Of a stretch of DNA of 64,000 nt, positions 57,852 through 64,000 are shown piece by piece. The stretch is from Methylobacterium gnaphalii. GTDB taxonomy: Bacteria > Pseudomonadota > Alphaproteobacteria > Rhizobiales > Beijerinckiaceae. The stretch is from assembly GCF_007992215.1 (NCBI RefSeq), contig NZ_BJZV01000014.1, forward strand, positions 90,985 through 154,984, in the 5' to 3' direction. The translations under genes were made by a program, and so were the position numbers. Each line of letters opens with the position of its first letter. The stretch's first letter is position 1. The notes below the pieces were generated by a model. That model was not told the origin of the DNA. It worked only from the letters and a program-made list of their open reading frames with translations, and did not search any database.

Positions 57852-58625
57852 TCAGCCGGAGGCACGGCTTTTCCCGCTCCGGCGCAGTAGTGCCAACCGA
57901 TAGGTCCGCAACCCGGCGATCGTCGACGCAACGGCGAAGCCGTAGGCTCCGCCGGTGAAATGCCGCTTCAAAACGTAGTACTTGAAGAAGACCGTGAAGG
58001 GCTCCGTGATCATCCTCAGCAGCAGAAGGTTCGGAGCCTTGTCGATCTCGGTGGTCTGCAGTCGATAATACGCAACGTTCTTCCTCATCAGGTGCGAGAG
58101 CGATCTCAGCGACTGATGCAGGACGGCCCCACGAATCCGGCCCATGTTTCGGGGATTGAGCTTGATCTCGTCGAACACGGAACTTTCGGGAAAACGGCAG
58201 CGTGTCCTGTCGTAGAGCCGGATATATTTGTGACTGTCAGCCAGCAGGCGCGGCTTGGACCGGCCTGGATAGACGTGCCGGATGTCGAAGCGGTAGCCAT
58301 GGATCTCGGGATCGGGCTGCGGATCGGCCATGATCGCCGCGATCTCCCGGCGCGCTGCGTCGGTCAGCCACTCGTCGGCGTCGAGGTTCAGGATCCAGTC
58401 GTTTGTCGCCACGTCTTCCGCGAAGCGCTTCTGCTGTCCGTATCCCCGCCAGGCGTTGAAGTGACAGACCGCTCCGAAGCCCCGCGCCATCTCGACCGTC
58501 TGGTCGGTACTCCCGGAGTCAACGACGACGATCTCGTCGGCGATGCCGCGGACGCTCGCCAGACAACGCTCGATCCGGTCCTCCTCGTTCATTGTGATGA
58601 CGGTGCACGACAGTTTGCGGCTCAT
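57852..58625 (-). CDS. GT2-family glycosyltransferase (WaaE/KdtX-like)
   Basis: A 257-aa GT-A enzyme. The N-terminus is LSCTVITMNEEDRIERCLAS, then VVVDSGSTDQTVEMA, with a metal-binding DADEW (WILNLDADEWLTD). A C-terminal amphipathic segment has VFFKYYVLKRHFTGGAYGF. This resembles the WaaE/KdtX beta-1,4-glucosyltransferase group of LPS core synthesis. The start ATG 58625 gives MSRKLSCTVI; an upstream ATG at 58730 adds 35 low-complexity residues. The phosphatase gene follows 99 nt downstream. Confidence 0.87.
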   Translation of the reverse strand: MSRKLSCTVITMNEEDRIERCLASVRGIADEIVVVDSGSTDQTVEMARGFGAVCHFNAWRGYGQQKRFAEDVATNDWILNLDADEWLTDAARREIAAIMADPQPDPEIHGYRFDIRHVYPGRSKPRLLADSHKYIRLYDRTRCRFPESSVFDEIKLNPRNMGRIRGAVLHQSLRSLSHLMRKNVAYYRLQTTEIDKAPNLLLLRMITEPFTVFFKYYVLKRHFTGGAYGFAVASTIAGLRTYRLALLRRSGKSRASG

Positions 58626-58770
58626 GATCGCCAAACGATCTCGGGTGCCTCGCCTCGACGCTGCGGACGGGAAAATCGGGGACGCGGCGGATCGCCCATG
58701 ACGAGCACCGCCTGTGCAGCGTCTGCCCATAGCGCAGTCTACGGGATACGTCGCCTGGGACGAGACGCCG

Positions 58771-59796
58771 TCAAAGCGGAGCCTGCGCGTCGCGCTGATT
58801 GAGAAGCAGGCTGGCCCACAGGACAGCGGCGCGGTCCCAGGTCAAAGCCGCCCGCTGGAGAAGGGCGCCCTCGTGGAGGTGGCGCCAAAGGTCATCATCG
58901 CGAGCGAGAAGCGCGGCGAAATGGGCGAATTCCCGATCGTCCCGCGCGACGAGACCATCGATGCCATGCCGGACCCGCTCGGCCAGCGCTCCGATTCCAA
59001 GGGTAACGACGGGTAGCCCCATCGCCTGCGCTTCGGCCGCCGCGAGGCAGAAGGTCTCGTCAACCGCGCCCGGGTACAACATGGCGCGACAGCCTCGATA
59101 GGCTTGCGCTAGCTGCTCGGCCGTCAGGCGCGAGTGGAACGACACGCCCAGTCGAAGCGCCCTCGCCGCCGCCGGACGCAAATCCTCTTGGGCCGTGCCG
59201 TATACGCGAAGGCTGCCTCCCAGGGCTCGATATACCCCCGATTCGTGCCAGGCGCGGAGCGTCCGGTCGAGTCCACGTTGTTGCTGAGAGGCAAAAACGA
59301 AAACGGGCGATCCGCCATCTGAGACCGGTGCGGTGCGAAAAGCCTCGCCAAGCCCGTGCGGGATCACCATGCGACTGCGGAAGCGGTAGAGCCGGCTCGC
59401 CGCGCGCTCTGCAACCTCACCGACGAAGACTGCGTCAGGGGCAAGCCGCAGGATCGGAAGCACGTAGCCCCGGCGCAGAGCCTTCTCGACCGGCAGCGGA
59501 TTGTGCATCCAGAGCACCGTCCGGGGATCTCCGGCCAGCCCTTCGAGGAGCCGGGGATCGTTGCTCGATACAGCGACGTCCGCGCGGATGTTGCGCAGCT
59601 CCTTCAGCGGTCGATTGACAACGCCATCCGCCTCGACGGCTCGCTCCGTGTGCGTAAGCAGCGTAACCGCGTGGCCGCGCCGCACGAGCGCACGGCACAG
59701 TTCGATGTTCGTGCTCTCAATGCCGCCCAGGCCCTCGCTCGCCGGCGTCGCCAGATCGAAGCGCGCCCGCGTTGGGCAGATGAAGAGGATGTGCAT
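58771..59796 (-). CDS. GT-B glycosyltransferase (GT4-like)
   Basis: A 341-aa enzyme beginning MHILFICPTRARFDLATPAS, with GGIESTNIELCRALVRRGHAV. The C-terminal half has PVFVFASQQQRGLDRTL and the donor-site segment ETFCLAAAEAQAMGLPVVT. The PPTRAR-like start and short length fit sugar-core glycosyltransferases. The start is MHILF at 59796; longer in-frame sequence to 59913 looks non-coding. It shares the minus strand with the GT2 and phosphatase genes. Confidence 0.83.
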   Translation of the reverse strand: MHILFICPTRARFDLATPASEGLGGIESTNIELCRALVRRGHAVTLLTHTERAVEADGVVNRPLKELRNIRADVAVSSNDPRLLEGLAGDPRTVLWMHNPLPVEKALRRGYVLPILRLAPDAVFVGEVAERAASRLYRFRSRMVIPHGLGEAFRTAPVSDGGSPVFVFASQQQRGLDRTLRAWHESGVYRALGGSLRVYGTAQEDLRPAAARALRLGVSFHSRLTAEQLAQAYRGCRAMLYPGAVDETFCLAAAEAQAMGLPVVTLGIGALAERVRHGIDGLVARDDREFAHFAALLARDDDLWRHLHEGALLQRAALTWDRAAVLWASLLLNQRDAQAPL

Positions 59797-59869
59797 CGAC
59801 CGGTCTCCCACGCCATGCCATAAACCGCCCGGATACGGCCAAGTCGAGTGATCGGGGAGCCAGCGTCGG

Positions 59870-61072
59870 GTGGCACGTGGCCGGGCAGCCTGGAAACGGG
59901 CGTTAGATTCCAAGCTCTATCTGACGCGCGCTATGCTGCGGCTCGAACGATCCGCGCCTTCGCTCACGTCGGCCATCGGCTACCACGCAATTCTCGGCCC
60001 TCCGTCTCGCTTCGACTGGCTCAGCGAGAGCCGCGTCCTTACGCGGATGACGCAGGCACCCTACGCAGAGGAATTCCACGCACTTAGCGTCGCCAATGTC
60101 GACGCGCCGACCTGGCATCTCGGCCATCCGGGCCATTCCCTCGAGGGCGGCGCGTCGCACTTCGGCCCATTGCAGCCGCTGGAGGTGCGCCGCCTCGCCT
60201 CGCTGGTGCCGGACGTCATCGTGCCGGGCCACAACTTGCTGCCGGTGGACGCGGCGACCGGGCGGCTGCTCGCTTTCTACGGCAGCACCGAGGTCAATTG
60301 GGGAATCGCCTACCCTGGACTCTCGCGGCTCAAGCGCGAGCGGCTGAAGGGAGCCGCTTGGGCAATCCCGCCGGTGAAGAACTACTTCCACCTCCTCGTC
60401 GAGCACATCCTGCCGGTCGTGGACATGCTGCTCACCGAGCGCGCAGGCTTGGCCGGAAGCCAAGTCACCGTGATTACCCAGGGTAACCTGCCGCTGCTGG
60501 ACGCTATCGCAACAATCCTGAAGCGGCTTGGCATTGCCATCGCCTTCGAAAAGGCGCGGCCATTCGTGACATACGCGCCGGAGCAGTACCTGTTCTGCAA
60601 GCCGGTCGCTGCCTCGGTGGAGCATTTCTATGCCTACCCGGACGCCGTCGGCGTTCTGCGCGAAGCCTTCGGCGGCCAAGCGTCCGCGTCACTGCCGTCC
60701 CGGCTCTACGTGCCGCGCACCGGCACCCGCATCCGCCGACTGATCGGCGAGCCCGAGCTGATCGCACAGCTAGCCGAGCACGGCTTCTCGTCCTTCACCG
60801 CGCACAGGGACAATCCCGAGGAGCAGATCGCCCGCTTCATGGCTGCACGGGAGATCGTATCGGTGCACGGGGCAGCACTGACGAACATCGTCTGGGCTGC
60901 GCCCGGCGCACGGGTCGTTGAGATCTTCCCATCCAACGCCCGTAAAACCACCTACCTGCACATGGCCTCGCTGCACGATCATGCCTATGCCCACGTCTCG
61001 GGCGGCTCGGAGAATGAGCGGCAAGATTTTGCGGTTGACCCTGCCGCAGTATTGCGTGTCCTCGGTCTCTGA
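59870..61072 (+). CDS. GT61-family (DUF563) glycosyltransferase
   Basis: A 400-aa protein with the GT61 core KNYFHLLVEHILPVVDMLL, then LYVPRTGTRIRRLIGEPEL and the signature IVSVHGAALTNIVWAAPGA (about 345-363). GT61 enzymes transfer sugars such as xylose or GlcNAc; here the acceptor is unknown. The GTG start at 59870 has GGGGAG about 10 nt upstream, and ATG 59933 is an alternative. It is divergent from the GT-B gene, completing a small glycan cluster. Confidence 0.82.
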   Translation: MARGRAAWKRALDSKLYLTRAMLRLERSAPSLTSAIGYHAILGPPSRFDWLSESRVLTRMTQAPYAEEFHALSVANVDAPTWHLGHPGHSLEGGASHFGPLQPLEVRRLASLVPDVIVPGHNLLPVDAATGRLLAFYGSTEVNWGIAYPGLSRLKRERLKGAAWAIPPVKNYFHLLVEHILPVVDMLLTERAGLAGSQVTVITQGNLPLLDAIATILKRLGIAIAFEKARPFVTYAPEQYLFCKPVAASVEHFYAYPDAVGVLREAFGGQASASLPSRLYVPRTGTRIRRLIGEPELIAQLAEHGFSSFTAHRDNPEEQIARFMAAREIVSVHGAALTNIVWAAPGARVVEIFPSNARKTTYLHMASLHDHAYAHVSGGSENERQDFAVDPAAVLRVLGL

Positions 61073-61204
61073 ACGCTGAGGCGCAGACTCGCCTACAGGA
61101 TCTAGGCCGATGCCTGACTGAGTAGGGTAAGCGTTGCAGCCAACGATGGCGTCGTCTTTCTTCGCCCACAATCCGGGCCCGTTCCGCTCACTCCTTCGCG
61201 GCGC

Positions 61205-61546
61205 TTATTGAGGTTGGCGTTTCCGACCGTTGGGGATGCCGAACCGCAGCACTGCCTGCTCCAGATAGTCGATGGCATCGACCAGATGCTTCCGAGCGGC
61301 ACCGATCTCAGCTTCGTCGTTGGTCGGCGTCTCCGCGAGCTTCACGGCGGCAATCAGCACGCGGTCGCGCTCGTCTTCGACGCGCCGGTCACGCTCGATG
61401 CTTCCGCGCACGCGCTCGTCGAAGACCTCGATCACGCGCCACGGCAACGCATCTTTGTTGATGGCTGGAGTGTAAGTCTCCGCACGCCGTCGAGCATGTG
61501 CGGCAGCATCTCGAATGGCTTCGGAGAGCTGAGAGTCCATCGGCAA
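61205..61546 (-). CDS. hypothetical helical protein
   Basis: A 113-aa, charged, probably all-helical protein (MPMDSQLSEAIRDAAAHARR to a basic C-terminus). It has Arg/Glu-rich stretches (RVRGSIERDRRVEDERDRV) and no signal or TM segment. I do not recognise a family. A second Met two codons in is an alternative start. It shares a strand with gapR and dinB, but the gapR terminator hairpin lies between. Confidence 0.55.
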   Translation of the reverse strand: MPMDSQLSEAIRDAAAHARRRAETYTPAINKDALPWRVIEVFDERVRGSIERDRRVEDERDRVLIAAVKLAETPTNDEAEIGAARKHLVDAIDYLEQAVLRFGIPNGRKRQPQ

Positions 61547-61603
61547 GTCTTAAGCTGTGCCTCGATCGAAAGGAAACCCGATGATGGCAATGGGGCGCCC
61601 CCG

Positions 61604-61637
61604 AAAATCTCTTCGCGGCGGTCGATCCGCGAAGAGA
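61604..61637 (-). terminator. rho-independent terminator of gapR
   Basis: An 11-bp perfect stem TCTCTTCGCGG / CCGCGAAGAGA (61608-61618 and 61627-61637) with an 8-nt loop. On the minus strand it is followed by TTTT (61604-61607). It begins 35 nt past the gapR stop. Confidence 0.85.
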
Positions 61638-61671
61638 CCAGTTCGGTGACGATTCTTGTATCCGGTTGCCG

Positions 61672-61953
61672 CTATGCGGCCTCCGCCATTGGCTTCGGTG
61701 CCGGCGCATCCATGGCCCTTAGATAGACCTCGAGCAGCGTCTCCTGTTCGTCGCGCTCGTCCTTATCCTGCTTGCGCAGCTTCAGGATTTCCTTGAGCAC
61801 CTTGACGTCGAGCCCGTCACCCTTGGCCTCGGCGAAGATCTCCTTCTTCGTCTCCATGAGATCCTTGATCTCCTCCTCAACCCGCTCGATGCGTTCGATG
61901 ATGGAGCGGATGCGATCGCCCGCGACGCCCACTGTGTCGGTCGTGTCGGTCAT
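61672..61953 (-). CDS. gapR: GapR-like nucleoid-associated protein (DUF2312)
   Basis: A 93-aa protein, about the size of Caulobacter GapR (89 aa). The coiled-coil ERIERVEEEIKDLMETKKEI is followed by FAEAKGDGLDVKVLKEILKL, which is the DUF2312 signature. GapR binds over-twisted DNA ahead of replication and transcription. ATG 61953 is used; a Met 8 codons upstream (61977) is possible. A strong terminator follows. Confidence 0.92.
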   Translation of the reverse strand: MTDTTDTVGVAGDRIRSIIERIERVEEEIKDLMETKKEIFAEAKGDGLDVKVLKEILKLRKQDKDERDEQETLLEVYLRAMDAPAPKPMAEAA

Positions 61954-62028
61954 GCTGTCCTCTTCGTTGAGATGCATGCTCAGCTTCGAGGGTCTCGGTA
62001 AGCAGTCAGTTAAGCGCGCAGCGTCCGA

Positions 62029-63132
62029 TTAGACCGGCAGACCGAGTTGCCGCGGAGTCACCGGCGGCCCGTATTCGAGCGCCGAGAGTGAGATGCCTAG
62101 CAAGCGAACGCTCCGCCGAAGCGGAAAGATGTCGCGCAGGAGCCCAAGGCCAATCTGTTCGAACGTCGCTCGGTCGGGCACAGCCTCCTCAACGGAGCGC
62201 GCGCGCGTAATCTGCACGAAGTCCGAAAACTTCACCTTCAGTGTGACCGTCCGTCCGCGCACGGCTTTGGACTCGCTCGCTGACCAGACCTTGGTAACGA
62301 GCGGTTCAAGACGCTCAGCGAGAACTGCGAACGCCTCCGTATCCTCAGAGAAGGTATTCTCGGCACCAATGGACTTCCGGATGCGATGAGCCCGGACCGG
62401 TCGTTCATCGATGCCGCGCGCGACCGCGTGGTAGTAGGACGCCGAACTTCCGAAGGTCGCCTGCAATTCCTTGAGGGACCATTTTTTGAGATCGCGCCCC
62501 GTCTGGATGCCAAGCCGCTTCATCTTGGCTTCGGTCACGGGACCAACGCCGTGGAATCGGCCGATCGGAAGGTCATCGACGAAAGCCGGTCCCATAGCTG
62601 GGGTGATGACGAACAGCGCGTTCGGCTTCTTGAAGTCGGATGCGACCTTGGCCAGGAACTTGTTGTAGGAGACACCTGCCGAGGCCACGAGTCCGGTCGC
62701 CTCGAGGATCTCCGCTCGAATCGCCTTCGCGACCTCGGTCGCAGTTGGCAGGCCCTGAAGGTTCTCGGTCACATCGAGGTAGGCCTCGTCGAGGGAGACC
62801 GGTTCGATCAGCTCAGTGTGTTTGGCGAAAATCGTCCGGATCTGTTCTGAGATCCCTCGGTAGACGTCGAAGCGTGGCTTGACGAAGACGAGGTCGGGGC
62901 ACAGGCGCCGCGCCGTAACAGATGGCATGGCGGAGCGCACGCCGAAGACGCGAGCCTCGTAACTCGCTGCGGCAACCACCCCGCGCTCCCGCGAGCCACC
63001 GACCGCTATCGGCCGGCCCTTCAGGCTCGGATCGTCCCGCTGTTCCACGGAGGCGTAGAACGCATCCATATCGATATGAATGATTTTGCGGATCGTATTG
63101 CTGCGGTCTTCATCGTCCGGCGCTTTAGTCAT
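62029..63132 (-). CDS. dinB: DNA polymerase IV (Y-family)
   Basis: A 367-aa translesion polymerase. The palm has IIHIDMDAFYASVEQRDDP and SLDEAYLDVT (catalytic Asp/Asp-Glu). A fingers/thumb region with helix-hairpin-helix (GVGPVTEAKMKRLGI) and a little-finger domain follow. The C-terminus (LGISLSALEYGP) lacks a long clamp-binding extension. It lies 75 nt upstream of gapR on the same strand. Confidence 0.94.
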   Translation of the reverse strand: MTKAPDDEDRSNTIRKIIHIDMDAFYASVEQRDDPSLKGRPIAVGGSRERGVVAAASYEARVFGVRSAMPSVTARRLCPDLVFVKPRFDVYRGISEQIRTIFAKHTELIEPVSLDEAYLDVTENLQGLPTATEVAKAIRAEILEATGLVASAGVSYNKFLAKVASDFKKPNALFVITPAMGPAFVDDLPIGRFHGVGPVTEAKMKRLGIQTGRDLKKWSLKELQATFGSSASYYHAVARGIDERPVRAHRIRKSIGAENTFSEDTEAFAVLAERLEPLVTKVWSASESKAVRGRTVTLKVKFSDFVQITRARSVEEAVPDRATFEQIGLGLLRDIFPLRRSVRLLGISLSALEYGPPVTPRQLGLPV

Positions 63133-63159
63133 GTTGGCGCAAATGTAGCGTAGAGTGAC

Positions 63160-63873
63160 TCACGCTGGCACGCACGTGCCGTCCCAGGCGAAGACCTTGC
63201 CGCTGTCGGAGAGCTTCAAAGTCTTCAAGACCTCTACCAGATAGGCCGCGCTCTCCTCAGGCGCGAAGACGCCCGGCGTCGTCTCGTCCGGACGGAAGGG
63301 ATGCGACAGCCCTGTCCGTACCGTGCCGGGATGCAGGCCGACGACGATCGCTCCCGGATGCGTCCGCCTCGTCTCGATCGCGAGGGTACGCAGGATCTGG
63401 TTCAACGCTGCCTTCGACGCGCGATAAGAGTACCAGCCGCCTAGGCGATTGTCCTCGATCGATCCGACCCTGGCCGACAGGACGGCGAAGACGCTTCGTT
63501 CGGACCGAGCCAAGAGCGGCACGAAGTGCTTCGCCACCAGCGCAGGGCCGATCGTGTTGACCGCGAACACGGTCGCCATTGTGCTTGGGTCCAACGCACG
63601 GAGCGCCTTCTCAGGCTGAATGTTAGGCCCGTGCAAGATCCCCGTCGCGACGACGATGAGGCTGATGACACCTTCAAGAGAAGCCGCTTTAGCGGCTGCA
63701 GCAATCGAAGCTTCATTGGTGATGTCGATTGCTGCCGATCGTATCGGTCGAGGAAATGGTATGGCCGAGCGAGACAGCGCGACGACAGTGTCGAAGCTGC
63801 CCTCGGCAGCAATGGCCATCGTGAGCGCGCGGCCGATCCCTCCAGCTGCGCCGATGATGACGGCGACCGTCAT
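63160..63873 (-). CDS. short-chain dehydrogenase/reductase (CsgA/C-factor-like)
   Basis: A 237-aa SDR oxidoreductase. The cofactor loop GAAGGIGRA lies at about residues 8-16, and the N-A-G region is replaced by VVATGILH. The catalytic Tyr/Lys are in YSYRASKAALNQ, followed by the VVGLHPGTVRTGLSHPF loop. The substrate is unknown. Its ATG overlaps by 4 nt the stop of a short upstream frame (63870-63965), suggesting coupled translation. Confidence 0.88.
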   Translation of the reverse strand: MTVAVIIGAAGGIGRALTMAIAAEGSFDTVVALSRSAIPFPRPIRSAAIDITNEASIAAAAKAASLEGVISLIVVATGILHGPNIQPEKALRALDPSTMATVFAVNTIGPALVAKHFVPLLARSERSVFAVLSARVGSIEDNRLGGWYSYRASKAALNQILRTLAIETRRTHPGAIVVGLHPGTVRTGLSHPFRPDETTPGVFAPEESAAYLVEVLKTLKLSDSGKVFAWDGTCVPA

Positions 63874-63965
63874 ACAATGATCGGAATGGCTGATCGAAAG
63901 GTGCGGACGAAATCCGGCATGGCGGTCAAGCGATGCACGCTGTACGCCCCGTGGTCATTGGACAT
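63870..63965 (-). CDS. short leader ORF or end of a partial gene upstream of the SDR
   Basis: The frame encodes 31 aa (MSNDHGAYSVHRLTAMPDF, ending PIIV). AGGAG sits exactly 8 nt before the ATG, and the stop overlaps the SDR start (ATGA). The frame stays open upstream to the window edge (64000), so it may instead be the 3' end of a longer gene. Either way it probably drives SDR translation by coupling. There is no family resemblance. Confidence 0.4.
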   Translation of the reverse strand: MSNDHGAYSVHRLTAMPDFVRTFRSAIPIIV

Positions 63966-64000
63966 CTGGAAGGCTCCTGACGATCCGCCCGAGATCGGTG

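Overview
The window is GC-rich chromosomal DNA from an alphaproteobacterium. It most resembles Methylobacterium/Methylorubrum or another Rhizobiales member. This rests on recognisable families, not on a database search: a DUF6894 small protein, GapR (DUF2312), an Hsp20-DUF1150 pair, a DnaX without the usual cysteine module, ATP-type PEP carboxykinase, and a Caulobacter-style cpa/tad locus. Most of the window is ordinary core genome with short gaps. No tRNA, IS element, prophage or CRISPR array was seen. One structural RNA is present, the small SRP RNA next to dnaX.

Layout. 0.2-1.6 kb: small DUF6894, DUF805 and unknown genes. 1.6-10.8 kb: hrpB, mutS, an AmpG-like permease coupled to an EcsC-family gene, and an M17 aminopeptidase. 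10.9-20.8 kb: a tad/cpa type IVc (Flp) pilus locus. On the minus strand it runs flp pilin (56 aa), cpaA, cpaB, cpaC, cpaD, cpaE, cpaF, tadB, tadC, with a tadD-like TPR lipoprotein facing it. The minor pilins TadE/F/G are not in the window. 21-24 kb: hsp20 behind a sigma-32-like promoter, DUF1150, an alpha/beta hydrolase and a GT4 glycosyltransferase. 24.4-34.5 kb: translation genes infC (apparent AUU start), rpmI, rplT, pheS, pheT and a SEC-C protein. They are interrupted by a reverse-strand glycogen-debranching enzyme and glycosyltransferase pair. 34.6-42.8 kb: metB-like, a MoeB/ThiF-like gene, dapE, truA-fmt-def, recR and pckA.

43.0-47.7 kb is the accessory-looking part. A 78-aa precursor with a double-glycine leader and a glycine-zipper core (minus strand) lies across an 887-bp palindrome-rich gap from an HlyD-type adaptor and an ABC transporter with an N-terminal C39 peptidase. 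This looks like a peptide-export system. Its closest known analogue in concept is the Caulobacter Cdz contact-dependent glycine-zipper bacteriocin system. No convincing immunity gene or outer-membrane channel was found in the window.

47.7-52.8 kb: ybaB, dnaX, SRP RNA, two small exported proteins and a ComM/YifB ATPase. 52.9-56.9 kb: a GntR/FCD regulator divergent from a complete DctP-DctQ-DctM TRAP transporter. 57.0-61.1 kb: a surface-glycan cluster with a dual-specificity-type phosphatase, a GT2, a second glycosyltransferase and a GT61. 61.2-64 kb: a small unknown protein, gapR, dinB and a short-chain dehydrogenase.
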